Origin: Lanius collurio
Lineage: Eukaryota; Chordata; Aves; Passeriformes; Laniidae
Reading direction: 5' to 3'
Assembly (NCBI GenBank): GCA_020086605.1
Contig: JACBWW010000022.1
Coordinates: forward strand, 3,649,244-3,713,243
DNA length: 64,000 nt
Under the pieces are notes generated by a model, which saw nothing but the letters and a program-made list of their open reading frames with translations, did no database searches and was not told the DNA's origin. Numbering within the stretch: position 1 is the first letter of the stretch; every line of letters starts with the position of its first letter. Below are positions 1-22,060 of this stretch, piece after piece. A program made the position numbers and the translations under genes.

Positions 1-10708
<10,708 letters not shown>

Positions 10709-13340
10709 AACTACTGTGGCTTTTCCCCCCTTATCCCCTCCCCTTCAAGGCAAATGCAGACAATGAACAATGATGTGCTGAGAATGTGCTGTTTATCTAA
10801 TTTAACTAAATTCAAAATAGATAGAACCAGACTCAGATACTGATACAACTTATTGGACTATTAAAGTTATGTCTGGTGTAGAAGACATTGTTACACCAAC
10901 TTTTTATAATGGGAAGGGGAAGAATGTGAAGAAAGCAGCAAAAAGAAAGAGTCAGTAAATATTTTCGTGCCTTGATTGGAAGTTACATTTGTGAACTTTT
11001 GACTCAATAGGTTGGGGGAGGGATTTGCTCATTAAAATTACTACTGTCATGTGGGCTTTTTTACAAAATAGAAATGCCAAATTCAATTGTTTAGATAGAA
11101 ATGTGTTTCCCATCTTAAAATTCTACTAAACAAAAATCCAAGTTCCTACATTATAGGTATTGCTTGGTTTAGTTTTTGTTGGTTTTGTTGTTAAGTGTGA
11201 AGTGTTCTCCAAACCTGATTAAGCATGTAGGGACAGCATGCTTATTCAAAATAATCTTCAGCAGATGTATGCAGGTGTCTTTGAAATTCTGCTAAAAAGA
11301 AATCCTGCCATCCCAGCATAGTTGGAATGGAATATACAGTTTTGATCAGAGGAGTAAACATGGTGTCTGCTTGAACTGTTTTTTTAATGAAACTGAAACA
11401 TAACGAGGAATACAGTCATCTTCTTCCTGTGCTATTCAACACATGATCCCAGCAAACAAACCCCGAACACTTCCTGCCATAACAACTCCAGGAGTCTCCT
11501 GTTAAATTTACTCCATCTTTTATACACATGGAACAGAGCAAGTTACTGTTTCAAAGCAGATGTGAGTACAGTCAATCCTTTCAAGTAGGGTAAAACACAA
11601 GCCTTTCAGATCCGCTCTGTCTGTGGGGAACATTTGTTTGGTAACATCACACAGCCCCTCTATCTGGCCAAAATCCAGCTGGAACTGGCAAAGGCTGACA
11701 TGTTGTTACCAGGAGAAATGCTGGGGCTGATTTCTAATGAAGGAAAAACGTATTTAAAGGAAAATGTCTTGCACCAAGCATAAAGATAATGATAGTACAG
11801 CTGACACTTAAATCTTCCACAGTCCTACTGCTGGCTGAACGATCCTGAGTGCTTCTCAAAGCCCAGCCCACCAAACAAGGTGGCTATCCAGGAGTACAGC
11901 TGAGTGACTCCACTAATCTCTGCCAGCTTCCCTGCAAAACAAAGGACGGCTTCTGTTTCTCTAGGGCTGGAAGCTGGACACCTTCTGCTAGCTCTGATAA
12001 AGGGCTAAAGGAACAGAGCTTTCAGTAGTCAGATGTGAAAGCATTAGCATTTGTCAGGCTTAGGCTGAGCATTTACAGAGTTTATTCATTAAGAATATCA
12101 CGTTCAATCTAGTCATTAATGTTATTATTTAGAAGTAAACTCATTTTAATGTCTACTGGCACTTTGTAAGGCTGCTGTTGTAGCTGGTTCAACACCCTGT
12201 GCTGATCTGGGTTACTAAAGCCAAGGGCTAGAGAAACACCATCCAGATAAACCTGTGCCAATTTATCACGTGAGGAAGACGAGATGTTGTTGCCAATAAC
12301 TGTCCTTGCCACAGCAGCCCCAGTCTATGACCCAGCATTAGCAGTGGGTGAGCTTCTCACAGTTCCTCACTGAGGCCTGGGAGAAGAATTTATTCTTCTC
12401 AATCACCTGCCCGGGGTCACAGGTTATGGATGAAAATGGCACGGCTGCTACACAAGCTACTATGGAGGACTAGAGAAAAACAGTTATACTTTTCTCCTCA
12501 GAGAAATGCATTTCTGGGAGGACAGCACACTGAGAACACTTATGCTGCTACTATCCATTGGAAAATACAAACCTGTCAGCACTCTCCGCTTGGCATCCTT
12601 AATATGCACTAATAAAACAAACCCAGAAAGCAAAACTGTGGGAGGAGGTCAGAATAATGATGTAAAAATAAGACAAACAGCACTTTCCTCCTCTAGGAAT
12701 GTGTCCAAATCAAATCTGGCTTTGGACTCTTAAGGCAGTATAGATTGAAACTAAGATCTAACAATGGGAGTTAGAATATTTTTTATATTTTTGTAACTAC
12801 AGCTTTTTCATGGGGTAGTATTTGTAATCTAATAAGTCAATAGATTTTATATTTGCCTTGCATTTGCACCTGATACTTCTGGAAAAAATGTAAAGGTTTA
12901 CAAGTTTATAATGATAATTTACAGGTGTGAAAGGCTTTTTGTTTTAAGTCGGGACAGCAATTCTTACACTTTTAAATCAAAATATAATGGCATAAACTGA
13001 GTTTTTTCTAAACATTCTATTATGGTGCCTTTTATGTTTCTGACATTATGAGGGATAACAATTTGTTCTTGATGCATCTCATATGGAAGGGTGGTAATTT
13101 CTATTGTCCATCCACAATATTTGTATGTATTGTGATAAAGTTAATGTGCATTTTTGTGGAACAATCATGTAAACCTAAGACAAAAAGGCTTATTTTCCAT
13201 GTCTTTGAAATATTTTGTTAATAACAGACAATCCTTCCTTTCAAATGCATGCTTCTAGGTTTGATCTTCCTCCAGGTGCTCCTTATAACAGTACTTCAGA
13301 TGTATGAGACTTTCAAATAATAAAGCACATGTTAAAAAAA
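10709..13340 (+). other. GPT2: Probable GPT2 3' UTR
   Basis: This sequence directly follows the GPT2 stop and has no recognisable coding content. Candidate poly(A) signals are ATTAAA at 10860-10865, AATAAA at 12611-12616 and AATAAA at 13319-13324. The last would give a UTR of about 2.6 kb. The distal end is inferred from these hexamers only; the proximal signal could be used instead. Confidence 0.5.
13319..13324 (+). terminator. GPT2: Candidate distal poly(A) signal of GPT2
   Basis: A canonical AATAAA lies about 2.6 kb past the GPT2 stop and about 2 kb before the CDCA9 start. Use of this site is inferred; ATTAAA at 10860 and AATAAA at 12611 are alternatives. Confidence 0.4.
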
Positions 13341-13344
13341 ATGG

Positions 13345-14814
13345 TACTACTTCTCCATTTCCTATGTCACTGGAGCAACAGCAGCTGGATTGCACTATGA
13401 CATGTTTAACCCCATGTTCAAAGCAGTATTTACTAATATTTAGTACCCATGTACCAGATCATTAATTTCTGCATCACTCCAGTTTATGGACTTGAACTTT
13501 GTCCAATTTACTACCACAAAACTATTCCCTAGCAGCGCAGAACTGTAAATTGGGATGGTCTTAGGCAAATTTATGCTCATAATTAATCCTATAATGTAAG
13601 GAGCTGTAACCAGAAGTTAAGCAAGCCAGACTTCTTCCTTCACAGAGTATCAGCCTGTCAGCTGAGGCTGATCAACTGTGTCCTGAAAGCTTTGTGAGGG
13701 GTTTGTTTGGTGTTGTGAGCTCCCTTTTTAAAAATCTTCTTATATGACTTGTAGGAGATTAAATTTACAGAGCAACACTATCTTGTCTGTTTGCGGTGAC
13801 ACCTCAGAATTACTTTAGTGGTGTTTGTTTGGGAATTTCAAAGAAAACAAAATTTAGGTTAAGGGAAAATAGTTCTGCTTCCCTAAACATATATGCATAT
13901 GCCACAACCACCGAAAGCAGGAAATTCTCTTCTTTCTATTGGGATTTTGAGTGTTTTCTGGAACAGAAACACTTCCCTGTTTGTTTGGAGGGGTTTTTTT
14001 GGGGGGTGTTGGAAGGGGAGTATGTTTTTTGTTTTACAAACAACAGTGTGGCCTGATATGCTTATATTATGAATGTCATTCAGATTTTTTACAGCTTTTT
14101 TTGAGCGACAGAATCTGTCCCATCTAGCAGAGGAGATGTGCCAGATGCATATGATACAGAAAAAGCTACTCACTTCAGGGAGCTTGCAGCATCAGTATAC
14201 ACCATGTGAAAACCACTAGTGTTTTAAAACATTATCTAAGTGCCTTTTTACACAGTTCCTTGGTCAAATTTATTCAAAACCCAAGATACTCATACCCCTG
14301 GTATTATTTTTTAACTTGGATACATGCAAGATAATAAGTTTCTTCAACAAATTCTATTTTTAACAATAGAGATTTGAATATTTTTATATTTTAAATATTT
14401 AGTGTAGCCACATCTTTCTAATGCACCATGTTATTACATGTTTATTAAATCATGTCTTCATCTGATCAGAATTTGCACAAGCTGTAGCCATTTGCATTGG
14501 ACAGAGCAGGTGATCTCTTTGCTAGCTTTGAAGCCCTGCATGTTCTGCACACTGAACAGCAGAAAAGCAGCTGAACCCAAACCCGCGCTCTAAACTCTAA
14601 ACCTTCCTATGGAACACAGAGGCTTCCCAGCCCCTGTGGAAACCCTGGCAGCACAAGCACCGCCTGCCCCAGGCTCTGCCAGCCCCGGCCCCGGTCACAG
14701 TCCCCGGGGATGGGAACGCTCACCTGCTCCAGCACAGCTCCTGTGCGCCCGGGCTGCAGCGGCTGCTCCAAACAGGGAACGAAACAGCGCAATTCATTTG
14801 TGCCACCAGGGCCG
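13345..14814. other. GPT2-CDCA9 intergenic spacer
   Basis: AT-rich, apparently unique sequence that becomes GC-richer after about 14600. No gene is recognised. Overlapping open frames on both strands around 13796-14173 and 14607-14905 have no homologue I know and the latter runs into a TG repeat and CR1 sequence, so they are treated as chance. Confidence 0.6.
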
Positions 14815-14815
14815 A

Positions 14816-14841
14816 GTGTGTGTGTGTGTGTGCGTGTGTGT
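14816..14841. repeat. (TG)n microsatellite
   Basis: About 13 TG/GT units interrupted once by a C, followed by a short ACACAC turn. It lies about 50 bases from the 3' end of the neighbouring CR1 copy. Confidence 0.9.
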
Positions 14842-14890
14842 ACACACTTGTGAGCCTGCCCAGCTCCTGTCTGGGCTTAAGGATTATAAA

Positions 14891-15168
14891 ATCGTAGAAT
14901 CATAGAATGTTGAGGGGTTGGAATGGACCTTGAAGATCAGTTTGTCCCAAACTCCCCCCGCCATAGGCAGGGACAGCTCCCACAAGGTCAGGCTGCTCAA
15001 GGCCTTATCCAGGCTGGCCTTGAGCACCGCCAGGGTTATGGCATCCACAACCTCCCTGGGTACCAGTGTCTCTCATCCCTCACAGTGAAAAATTTCTATT
15101 ATCTAGCCTCAGTTTTCCCCCTTTCAATTTGCACCCATTTCTTCTTATCCCGTTACTACAAGTCCCGA
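14891..15168 (-). mobile_element. CR1 LINE, 5'-truncated 3' fragment
   Basis: The + strand reads as the reverse complement of an avian CR1 3' end. Two 8-bp terminal repeats (CGTAGAAT at 14893, CATAGAAT at 14901) are the CR1 hallmark seen from the opposite strand. They are followed by the diagnostic runs GGAATGGACCTTGAAGATCA, a CCATAGGCAGGGACA block, GCTGGCCTTGAGCACC and GGCATCCACAACCTCCCTGG. Similarity fades near 15168, just before the CDCA9 CpG island. This is a non-autonomous relic with no reverse transcriptase frame. Confidence 0.9.
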
Positions 15169-15179
15169 CTGTGTGCCTG

Positions 15180-15730
15180 TCTGGCCACGCCTGAGGCAGC
15201 TCCGAGACGGGGCATCCGCAGGCCACCCCCATCTCCCCTCACGCCCTTCCCTCCCTTCTGACAGAGCCGGAGGCTCCCGGGCGGCCCCCTGCCCGCCCTG
15301 GGGGTGTGTCCGGCCGGCCCCGCTCTAGGCTCGGCTCCGGGCTCGGCTCGGCCGGCTGTTGGCCATGGCCCCGGGGAAGGCCCCGTGCCGGCGGCGCAGC
15401 AGCGACTCGGGCGTGGAGCCGGACCGCGGGGCGCTGCCCCGGGACAGGGACCAGCGCACCGCACTCTCCCAGAAGAAGAAGGACCAGCGCATCGCGCTCT
15501 TCCTCAGCGACTTCGACCAGCAGGGTAGGGCCGGGGCCGCCCGGGGTGGGTGGAGGGAACGGCGGCCCCGGGCCGGGAGAGCCCCGGGCCGGGAGAGCCC
15601 CGGGCCGGGAGAGCCCCGGGCCGGGAGAGCCCCGGGCCGGGAGAGCCCCGGGCCGGGGTCGCGCCCTCGGGCAGGGCCGGGAGAGCCCCGCGGCCCCGTC
15701 CGCCGAGGGGTTGGCGGCTGATGGAGGCTC
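15180..15730 (+). promoter_or_regulatory. CDCA9: CpG island / probable CDCA9 promoter and first exon region
   Basis: Composition shifts abruptly to very high GC with frequent CpG over about 550 bases, covering the sequence upstream of the CDCA9 start, exon 1 and the beginning of intron 1. No TATA box was seen, as expected for a housekeeping or cell-cycle CpG promoter. The transcription start is not determined. Confidence 0.65.
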
Positions 15731-18700
15731 CAGGCGCTCCGAATCCCGCCTCGGATTTCTCCGGATAAAACGCTGTTGTAACTTTCTTTTATAGCGCGGT
15801 CTTGCAGAGCTTGTACTTGAAAACATATAACACGCATTGCAATATAAGCCTTCTTTTGTTTTAAAGCCAAGGAGCACATCCAGGAGATGAAGAAAGAGCT
15901 CGATTCGCTCTTGCAGACAGCAGAGAAGGCGTTTGCGGTGGAGCTGCTGACGATGCCGGCTGCCGTCAGGAAGATGAAAAGGAAAGAGGTGCTCGGTGAG
16001 TGTGCGTGGCCCTGTGCTACGAGAGAAAACCTGGGAACTTGGTGGCTTTCATGAAAAGGTTTGCTTTGTCTGCTCAGTATTTTAAGCAGATCAGCAGTTC
16101 TATGACCCTGCAGATGCTCACTGAGCACTCTTGTTCAAGTAGATGGATCTGTGTAACACAGGGTATAGAATTAGGTGACTAGTCTGGAGTGTACTGTTAT
16201 GTGAGCACTTAAGTAATCTTATTTAAAGTCGGAAGAAACAAGGAATAATTACACCTATTGTTTTCTGTGTGTAAAAGCAGGCATTTTTGTTAATCTGAAT
16301 CTGTTCATCTTTAACCACAGAGATTATTTTCTCTTTGTTAATTTGAACTCTCCTGAGCCTTTTTTATCTAGTTATTTACCCGTGATGATGAGCAAACAAG
16401 TTTAACTCCCACTGATGCAGAGGTTTAAGATGTGTACACTCAGCATTTGATGTATATTCTGGTGAGAACTGATGTTTTTGGAATCTACCTTGCGGCTGGA
16501 AATTGTAGGGGCCACACAGAGATCAAACCTGAAACTCTTGAAGAACTTGAGTTTACTGTATGCCTGAGTATGTATTTTGGTGTCCTTCTTGAGAAACTTC
16601 TGCCTAAGAGCATTAGCTGCAGTTCAATGTGTGTGAGTGGTGGTTCTTCGAATTCAGGGGATATCCTGTGTGGCCACACTCAGGATTCTTTCAATGATTA
16701 AACACTGAAATGGCCTTAGATTTTCATTGTTGTTTTGTAGGAGTGACTGTCCTACAAGACTGGAATCTTGTTCAAATGCAACACGTATGCTGACCTAAGG
16801 CTACCTATTCAACCACTACAATCCTGAATTACTTGTTCAGCTTCTGAGCCCATAAGATAAGAATCTGAAGATAAAAGTTATGCAAGTAATAGTATCTAAA
16901 TAAGTTATAATTTCTTGAGTTACAGATTTGCAAGGGCGGGAGGAAGTGGCTCTTGCTGCTGCAGTGGTAAGTATGTGTTTTCAAATTTTATCACAGTTTA
17001 CAGAATAGAATTTTTCTCTCCCTGCTGTAAATACTTCAGACAAATGATTTCATTTGGCTATGTGTTTAAATAGAAGATGATATGAAAAGACTAGACAGCC
17101 AGCCATGGTGCAGTTATGAACATGACCTAAAGTTTTAGGGTCATCTGCTGGCAGAAATTCAGATGTTTCCAAAAAAATAAACTGGTGTTTAGCCAATCCC
17201 ACTTCCTGTCAGTTGCTTTCATGCCCTTTTAGTTCACTGCCTTTTCCAACAAAATATGCATCTACTGGGAAAAATCGGATGACCTTCCCATGTTGGATAA
17301 ACATTTTTTTTAGACTGACTGCTCTCTAGAAGACATGCCAAATCCCAAACTGGTGAGGACCAACAGCAAAAGAGGCAAGTCAATTCATTAATATATAGCC
17401 TGTGGTTCTTACATTTTCTTTTTGTTTGAATTGGTTTGAACTGAGCATTTGTAAAATGAATGTTAAGCCTGAAGAATGTAAGAAGGAAAAGTGCATAACA
17501 GACCCCCCCAGCATTCAGTGTGGAGGATCATGAGCTATGCTACTGTAGAGGTACTTTAAAGCATGAGGTAAGAGTTCCTGTCCTTTATATTTATCAGGGA
17601 AAATGGTGAGAAAAGACAGATTTAAGGCTTTACAGCATAGCAGGGGAGCTAGGAGAGTCACTCCTCCTTTCTTAGGTTTCCCTTAACATTCTGCCTATTG
17701 AGCTTTGTAAGAAAAATACCATTTTTCTTCATACTCCAAAATATGCAATAAGAACACTACCACTGGGTGGTAGTTCTGTTTTGTCTGGGGGCTGAGGGAT
17801 TATCTGGGGTCTTTTAACTGTCTTGTGTGTGTGTCCCAGTGTCTGTAATGAACACACATAGTTTGCTTTGACCCGTGTCCCAGGTGAAGGACATTGGATA
17901 GCAGAAGGGGTCCATAGCTGTGAGGGGGAAATAGGCTTCAAACACAAGGCTGAAGTGGTGTTTTGTGCTCTTCATGAGATCTTTATTTTCCTTGTCTTGC
18001 TAATACATTTCTAGTTAAGGTAACAACAATTGTTGAATATGAAGATTCCAAGCATAGTTCTGCAAAGAAAATAACTAAAAAAGTAAGTTTATTCTGTTTT
18101 TATTCAAAAAATATAAGTGCTTAATTTATTCTGACCTGCCATGAATGCTGCTGGATCCATGACCAGGCAGACCATGCTGCCTGTTGGAAAAATCAGTTGT
18201 TTTAAATTTAATGTATTTGAAGTTAAGAAAGGATAAACAGTAAATTATTTTCATAATGAAATATGGTCTCTGCACTTCTAGTGACAAATTCACACAGGCA
18301 TGCAAGTACTGGCATAGTCATTCTTTCTTGACATGCCAGTAAGTCTTGATGGTTTGCGGAACCATTTTTTGTTGAAAATTTTTTTTTTAATCAATCTCAT
18401 GTTTGATGGATTACCATGCTTTTCTATAACTGGGCTGTGCACTGTTGTCTCTAAACCAAATCAAGTGTTTTTGTTTTACCGTCACAGTCTGTCTGTGCAG
18501 TGTAGCTCCTCAGCCAGACACTGAGGTAGCAAGATGACAACAAATACAAAAAAGATTTTGTGCAGTTACAGACTTCTGCTGTAAAAGGGCTTAAAAATTG
18601 GAAGGGTGTATATTAGACAGGTGGCTGGTTGTACAGAACTTCAGTAGGAGTTAAGTATGTTTTGGCATGATGAAACTTCTTTTAGAATGCATATTTGACA

Positions 18701-21700
18701 TTTTATATACATATAAAAGGCAGCACTATGGGGTTTAACTACCCTTTCTCAACAAGGAATTTTTACTGTATAGTTTCCTGCAAATATCTATCATTTTGCT
18801 TTCAAATGCCACCTTTTTAAACTGCAGTCTTATATATAAATTTTCAGATTTCCAAAACCAGGTCACTGGTTTCATTGGCCTCTGGTTTAAATGGCAAACT
18901 GAACTCTCTTTCTAGGTAAGACTGATCTTTGGTAGCTCATTTAACTCACCTGAATTTGTGAGTGCTGAACACAATTATTTCCATACAAAGTAGTTGAGAT
19001 CTGAGCCCAATGGGAATATATCTGAAAAGGATTCTTCCATAACATGACTGAGATGCACTATGGTGATGTGAACCTGAACAAAAAAGCACCTGTAGCTGAT
19101 GAAGGCTTGTGTGAGACTGAATGGTGCTCAGTTCTGAACTCAGGCGATCAGAATAGATTCCCAAATACTGCTGGAAGACAGCCTGTAAGGAAAGCATCTT
19201 TGCTTTGTGAGTACAACTGAACTGTGCTGTAATAAACACCTAACAAGGGTATTGCAGCCCTCCCTTGCCTAACAACAGAAATTATTACTTTGTTCTTGTA
19301 TGGTTTTAGGTCACACTGCCATGTTTACTTCAGGAGGGCTTTTTCACATGTGTTTTTCACACTAGGTCCCTGTTATGAGGCACTTTAGTATTATCTAATT
19401 ATCTGACTGTCTACCTTCATCCTAGCTAAAACTCTACATTAGAAGTAGTTGAGGAGGAAATAAATAAAAATAATAAACCAACAAAATAAAACCTCCAGCA
19501 AAACACAAACCCAATAACTGCTTTTAGTGTCTGTTTACTCTTCTGCTACTGTGGCTTGCAGAAGGATGTTGAGTCTCTTTCTTTTCATTGCAGTGCCACA
19601 AATCTCAAAGCCACTCCAAAGGGAGCTACAAGGTAAGGGGTTTTCAGCTTGTTCTTAATAAATAATTTTGTTCAATACCAAGACATTATATATCTGTATT
19701 ATTATCAATCTAAATATTAATCATCACTCTAAATGTAACAGATCTCAGTGGTCTGCCACTAAATGTGACAGTGGGGATGGGAACCCATTAACACCTCCTG
19801 CTTTGGGTTGTGGGTGTTAACTTACGTTCTCATGGAGGTACAGGATTTGATGTCCTAAGTCAGTTTAAAAAACATGTAGAGTATAAATTCTATTCTCACT
19901 CACTAATACAGGCTTACATCTTGAACTTGTTCTCAGAACCCAACCTTGAATAAAATATCACCAATACTGCTGTTTTAAAAGAAAAATCAATCAATCCCCA
20001 CAATAAACCAATCCCCACAAACCCCCTCAACCAAATACACTGATAATAAGTTCTTTGCTTCTTGAATAGTCAATATTTTCAGTTAGTATCATTCTTCATA
20101 CACTACAGTTTGGTTTTGGCACAAGCTGAAGAGAGGGGATGAACAACTTAAATCCAATAAGTGATTCAGTTTCACCTTGACCTGCTATAAATGTCAGAGG
20201 CTTGTTTCCATGCAGAACACACCCAAAACTTAAATTTTTAAAGTAGAATAAGATCAACTGTATAATGAAAACTTAGGAATTCTGCATGGCATAAGGCATG
20301 CCCTGTGCCTCTGAGAGGTAGCAGCTTTGGTATTTATTGATATCACCCTCTGTAGTAGACAGATACAGCACATGTCTTATCTTAAGCCCTGAGGCATGAA
20401 ATTTCCTCTTTCCAAAACTGTAAACATTCACTGCTGATACTGGAGAGCAGATATTCTCGTTGGCCAAAATGTCATCTTGTGTCACAGGCTTACAAGGTTA
20501 CTGCAGTGGCAGGGTCATAAAACATTACCCAGTGGTGCCTCTAAGTGCTGCTCATGGTTGGATTTCTGTAGTCTCCTGGCAGAACTGAACAATTTAAACA
20601 GAACTGCCTCTCTCCTAGGTGTATTTCCTACTACTTACATTTGCTTCATGCTTGAAAATTGCCAGCAGGAAGTTAACCCCAGAGTAACATTTTAATTGTA
20701 TTCTAGTGCTGGATTACAACAGACTGTCTCAAGAACTTTACCTGCCCGTGGAAGAGTTCAAGGCATGTTAAAAAGAAGTAAATCAGTACCTCAGCATAAA
20801 ACTGTTCCATTTGTAAACATTCCCCTGGCTGATGGACAGGTATCTCATTTTTTTTTAACACTTTCAACTTATAGTAGTTTATCAATGCAAATAATCTGAT
20901 AGTGATAGCTTATCTTGTTCCTAAATGAGATGCTGCTAAACAAATGGAAAAATGGTTGCCAAAATTTTGCAGTGTACAGGGAAGTACATGATTTTAAGAG
21001 AAGCTGAGTATGCAAGAAGAATCTTTTAATCTTATAATTATTTCCCTTCACATACAGACACTCTGTACAGCTGGTGGAGAGCTCCGTAATATCAATGTTC
21101 AACTCCTAAATCAGGACACAGTACAGCACATTCATAACTTGGTGGTAAGTTTGAACTAGGAGGCTTACAGATCTGTCTCTTCAGACACCTGGTCCCAGGC
21201 TATCATGTGAGATACTGTCATGAATGCAAATTTAAACTCTTTGGAGTTTAAGCCCAAACTGGTTGGCATCAGTTGGAGGGAGGAAGAGGGAGGGGAGAAC
21301 TGCTCCACAGGGATCATGTCTAAAAGTAACTGCACTTAAACAAGCATGTGTAGTTTGGTGATAGCCTGGGAGACCACAGGAACATTAAACTCTTCTGTCT
21401 GCAGTGCTCTGGTGTCTCTCGTACCATGTGAGCAAACTGCCATTCTCTTATCTCTGATTCACAAAAGCTGACAAAGTTACAGCTATATTTTGATTCTTAT
21501 AATCTATTATTCTTTGTCCCTTGCTGAGTAAGAACTATACACCTGCTAAGTCTCTGCTGCAGAACAGGAACTGCCTTAATGGTTTTGAAGCAAAATGAAG
21601 TGGAATAGAACTTTGTAGCACATATTGCCCAACTCTAAGATGAGGGTACCTGGGCTATTATTTGAAGTACTGGAAATCTATCCAGACATGAGATTTTTTA

Positions 21701-21950
21701 ACCAGTTTATAGCTGTGCAGGTATTGAGACTAGTGCAGTTGAGTCAAGCTAAAGTTCTGTTCTGTGTTTTTTGTCATGTCCCTGCCTCAGTAGGCAGAAA
21801 TGGGGGAGTAAGTGCTCACTGCTTACTTTAAAAAGTAGTGACCTTCCTTTCTTTTAAGTTGTCTTGGGTAGCTCGAGCTAAAATGAATTTTTCCCCCCTC
21901 AGAGTGAGCTGACTGTACTGTGTGGAAAGGCAACACCTAAACCACGTTAA
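15365..21950 (+). CDS. CDCA9: Borealin-2 (Dasra A; CDCA9), complete, ten coding exons
   Basis: Borealin proteins are the survivin/INCENP-binding subunit of the chromosomal passenger complex, which targets Aurora B to centromeres and the midzone. Exons: 15365-15524, 15867-15995, 16926-16966, 17314-17374, 18015-18082, 18848-18915, 19594-19632, 20707-20839, 21058-21144 and 21903-21950. They join in frame to 834 bases (277 residues), the usual borealin length (~280). The start ATG has G at -3 and +4. Visible order: basic N-terminus with RRRSSDS (residues 9-15, Aurora-like Arg-Arg-x-Ser); predicted helices from QKKKDQRIALFLSDFDQQ through IQEMKKELDSLLQTAEKAF to VELLTMPAAVRKMKR, matching the N-terminal borealin triple-helix region; a Ser/Lys-rich linker (KTRSLVSLASGLNGK, MLKRSKSVPQHKTVP); and a C-terminal domain with FVNIPLADGQTL, GGELRNINVQLL and HIHNLVSEL, matching the borealin dimerisation domain. 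Intron 4 uses a GC donor; the others are GT-AG. Borealin-2 rather than CDCA8 is called from recalled Xenopus Dasra A similarity and its place next to DNAJA2. Confidence 0.9.
15570..15658. repeat. 16-bp GC-rich minisatellite in CDCA9 intron 1
   Basis: Five perfect head-to-tail copies of GGGCCGGGAGAGCCCC (15570-15649) and a partial sixth to 15658. A related copy lies at 15674-15689. The block begins 46 bases after the exon 1 donor. Because 16 is not divisible by 3, all reading frames stay open through it and produce artefactual Pro/Gly/Arg-rich open frames on both strands. Confidence 0.93.
17375..17376 (+). other. CDCA9: Non-canonical GC splice donor of CDCA9 intron 4
   Basis: Exon 4 ends AAAAGAG followed by GCAAGT, the strong consensus for U2-type GC-AG introns; the acceptor is TTTCTAG before 18015. 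Using GC joins a split Val codon (G|TT) and keeps the frame. The nearby GT sites at 17353 and 17379 both run into a TAA at once when joined to exon 5. Confidence 0.8.
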
Positions 21951-22060
21951 TAGAACTGTCTTGTGACTACAGAACAATTGTGACAGCTCTTGCCTGCTGC
22001 CTCCAAAGTGTTTAAATTATGTCTTTTATGTCTTAATAAAGTGCTATACTGCCCAGTAAG
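21951..22060 (+). other. CDCA9: CDCA9 3' UTR with poly(A) signal
   Basis: A short 3' UTR with AATAAA at 22035-22040, 85 bases after the stop. GT/T-rich sequence (AGTGTTTTTATAAGC) follows, as expected for a downstream element. An additional AATAAA on this strand near 22753 is possible but less likely. Confidence 0.7.

Noticed and set aside
14609..15261. 98- and 112-codon open frames just upstream of CDCA9
   Set aside because: They run through the TG microsatellite and the antisense CR1 fragment.
15239..16128. Long Pro/Gly/Arg-rich open frames on both strands (up to 267 codons) over the CDCA9 promoter and intron 1
   Set aside because: They arise from GC-rich sequence with few stop codons and the 16-bp minisatellite, which keeps all frames open. 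They overlap the true CDCA9 exons 1-2 in other frames or strands.
17353..17354. GT donor within CDCA9 exon 4 as the normal splice site
   Set aside because: Splicing from here to exon 5 gives Leu-Arg-stop, whereas the GC donor at 17375 preserves the full C-terminal domain.
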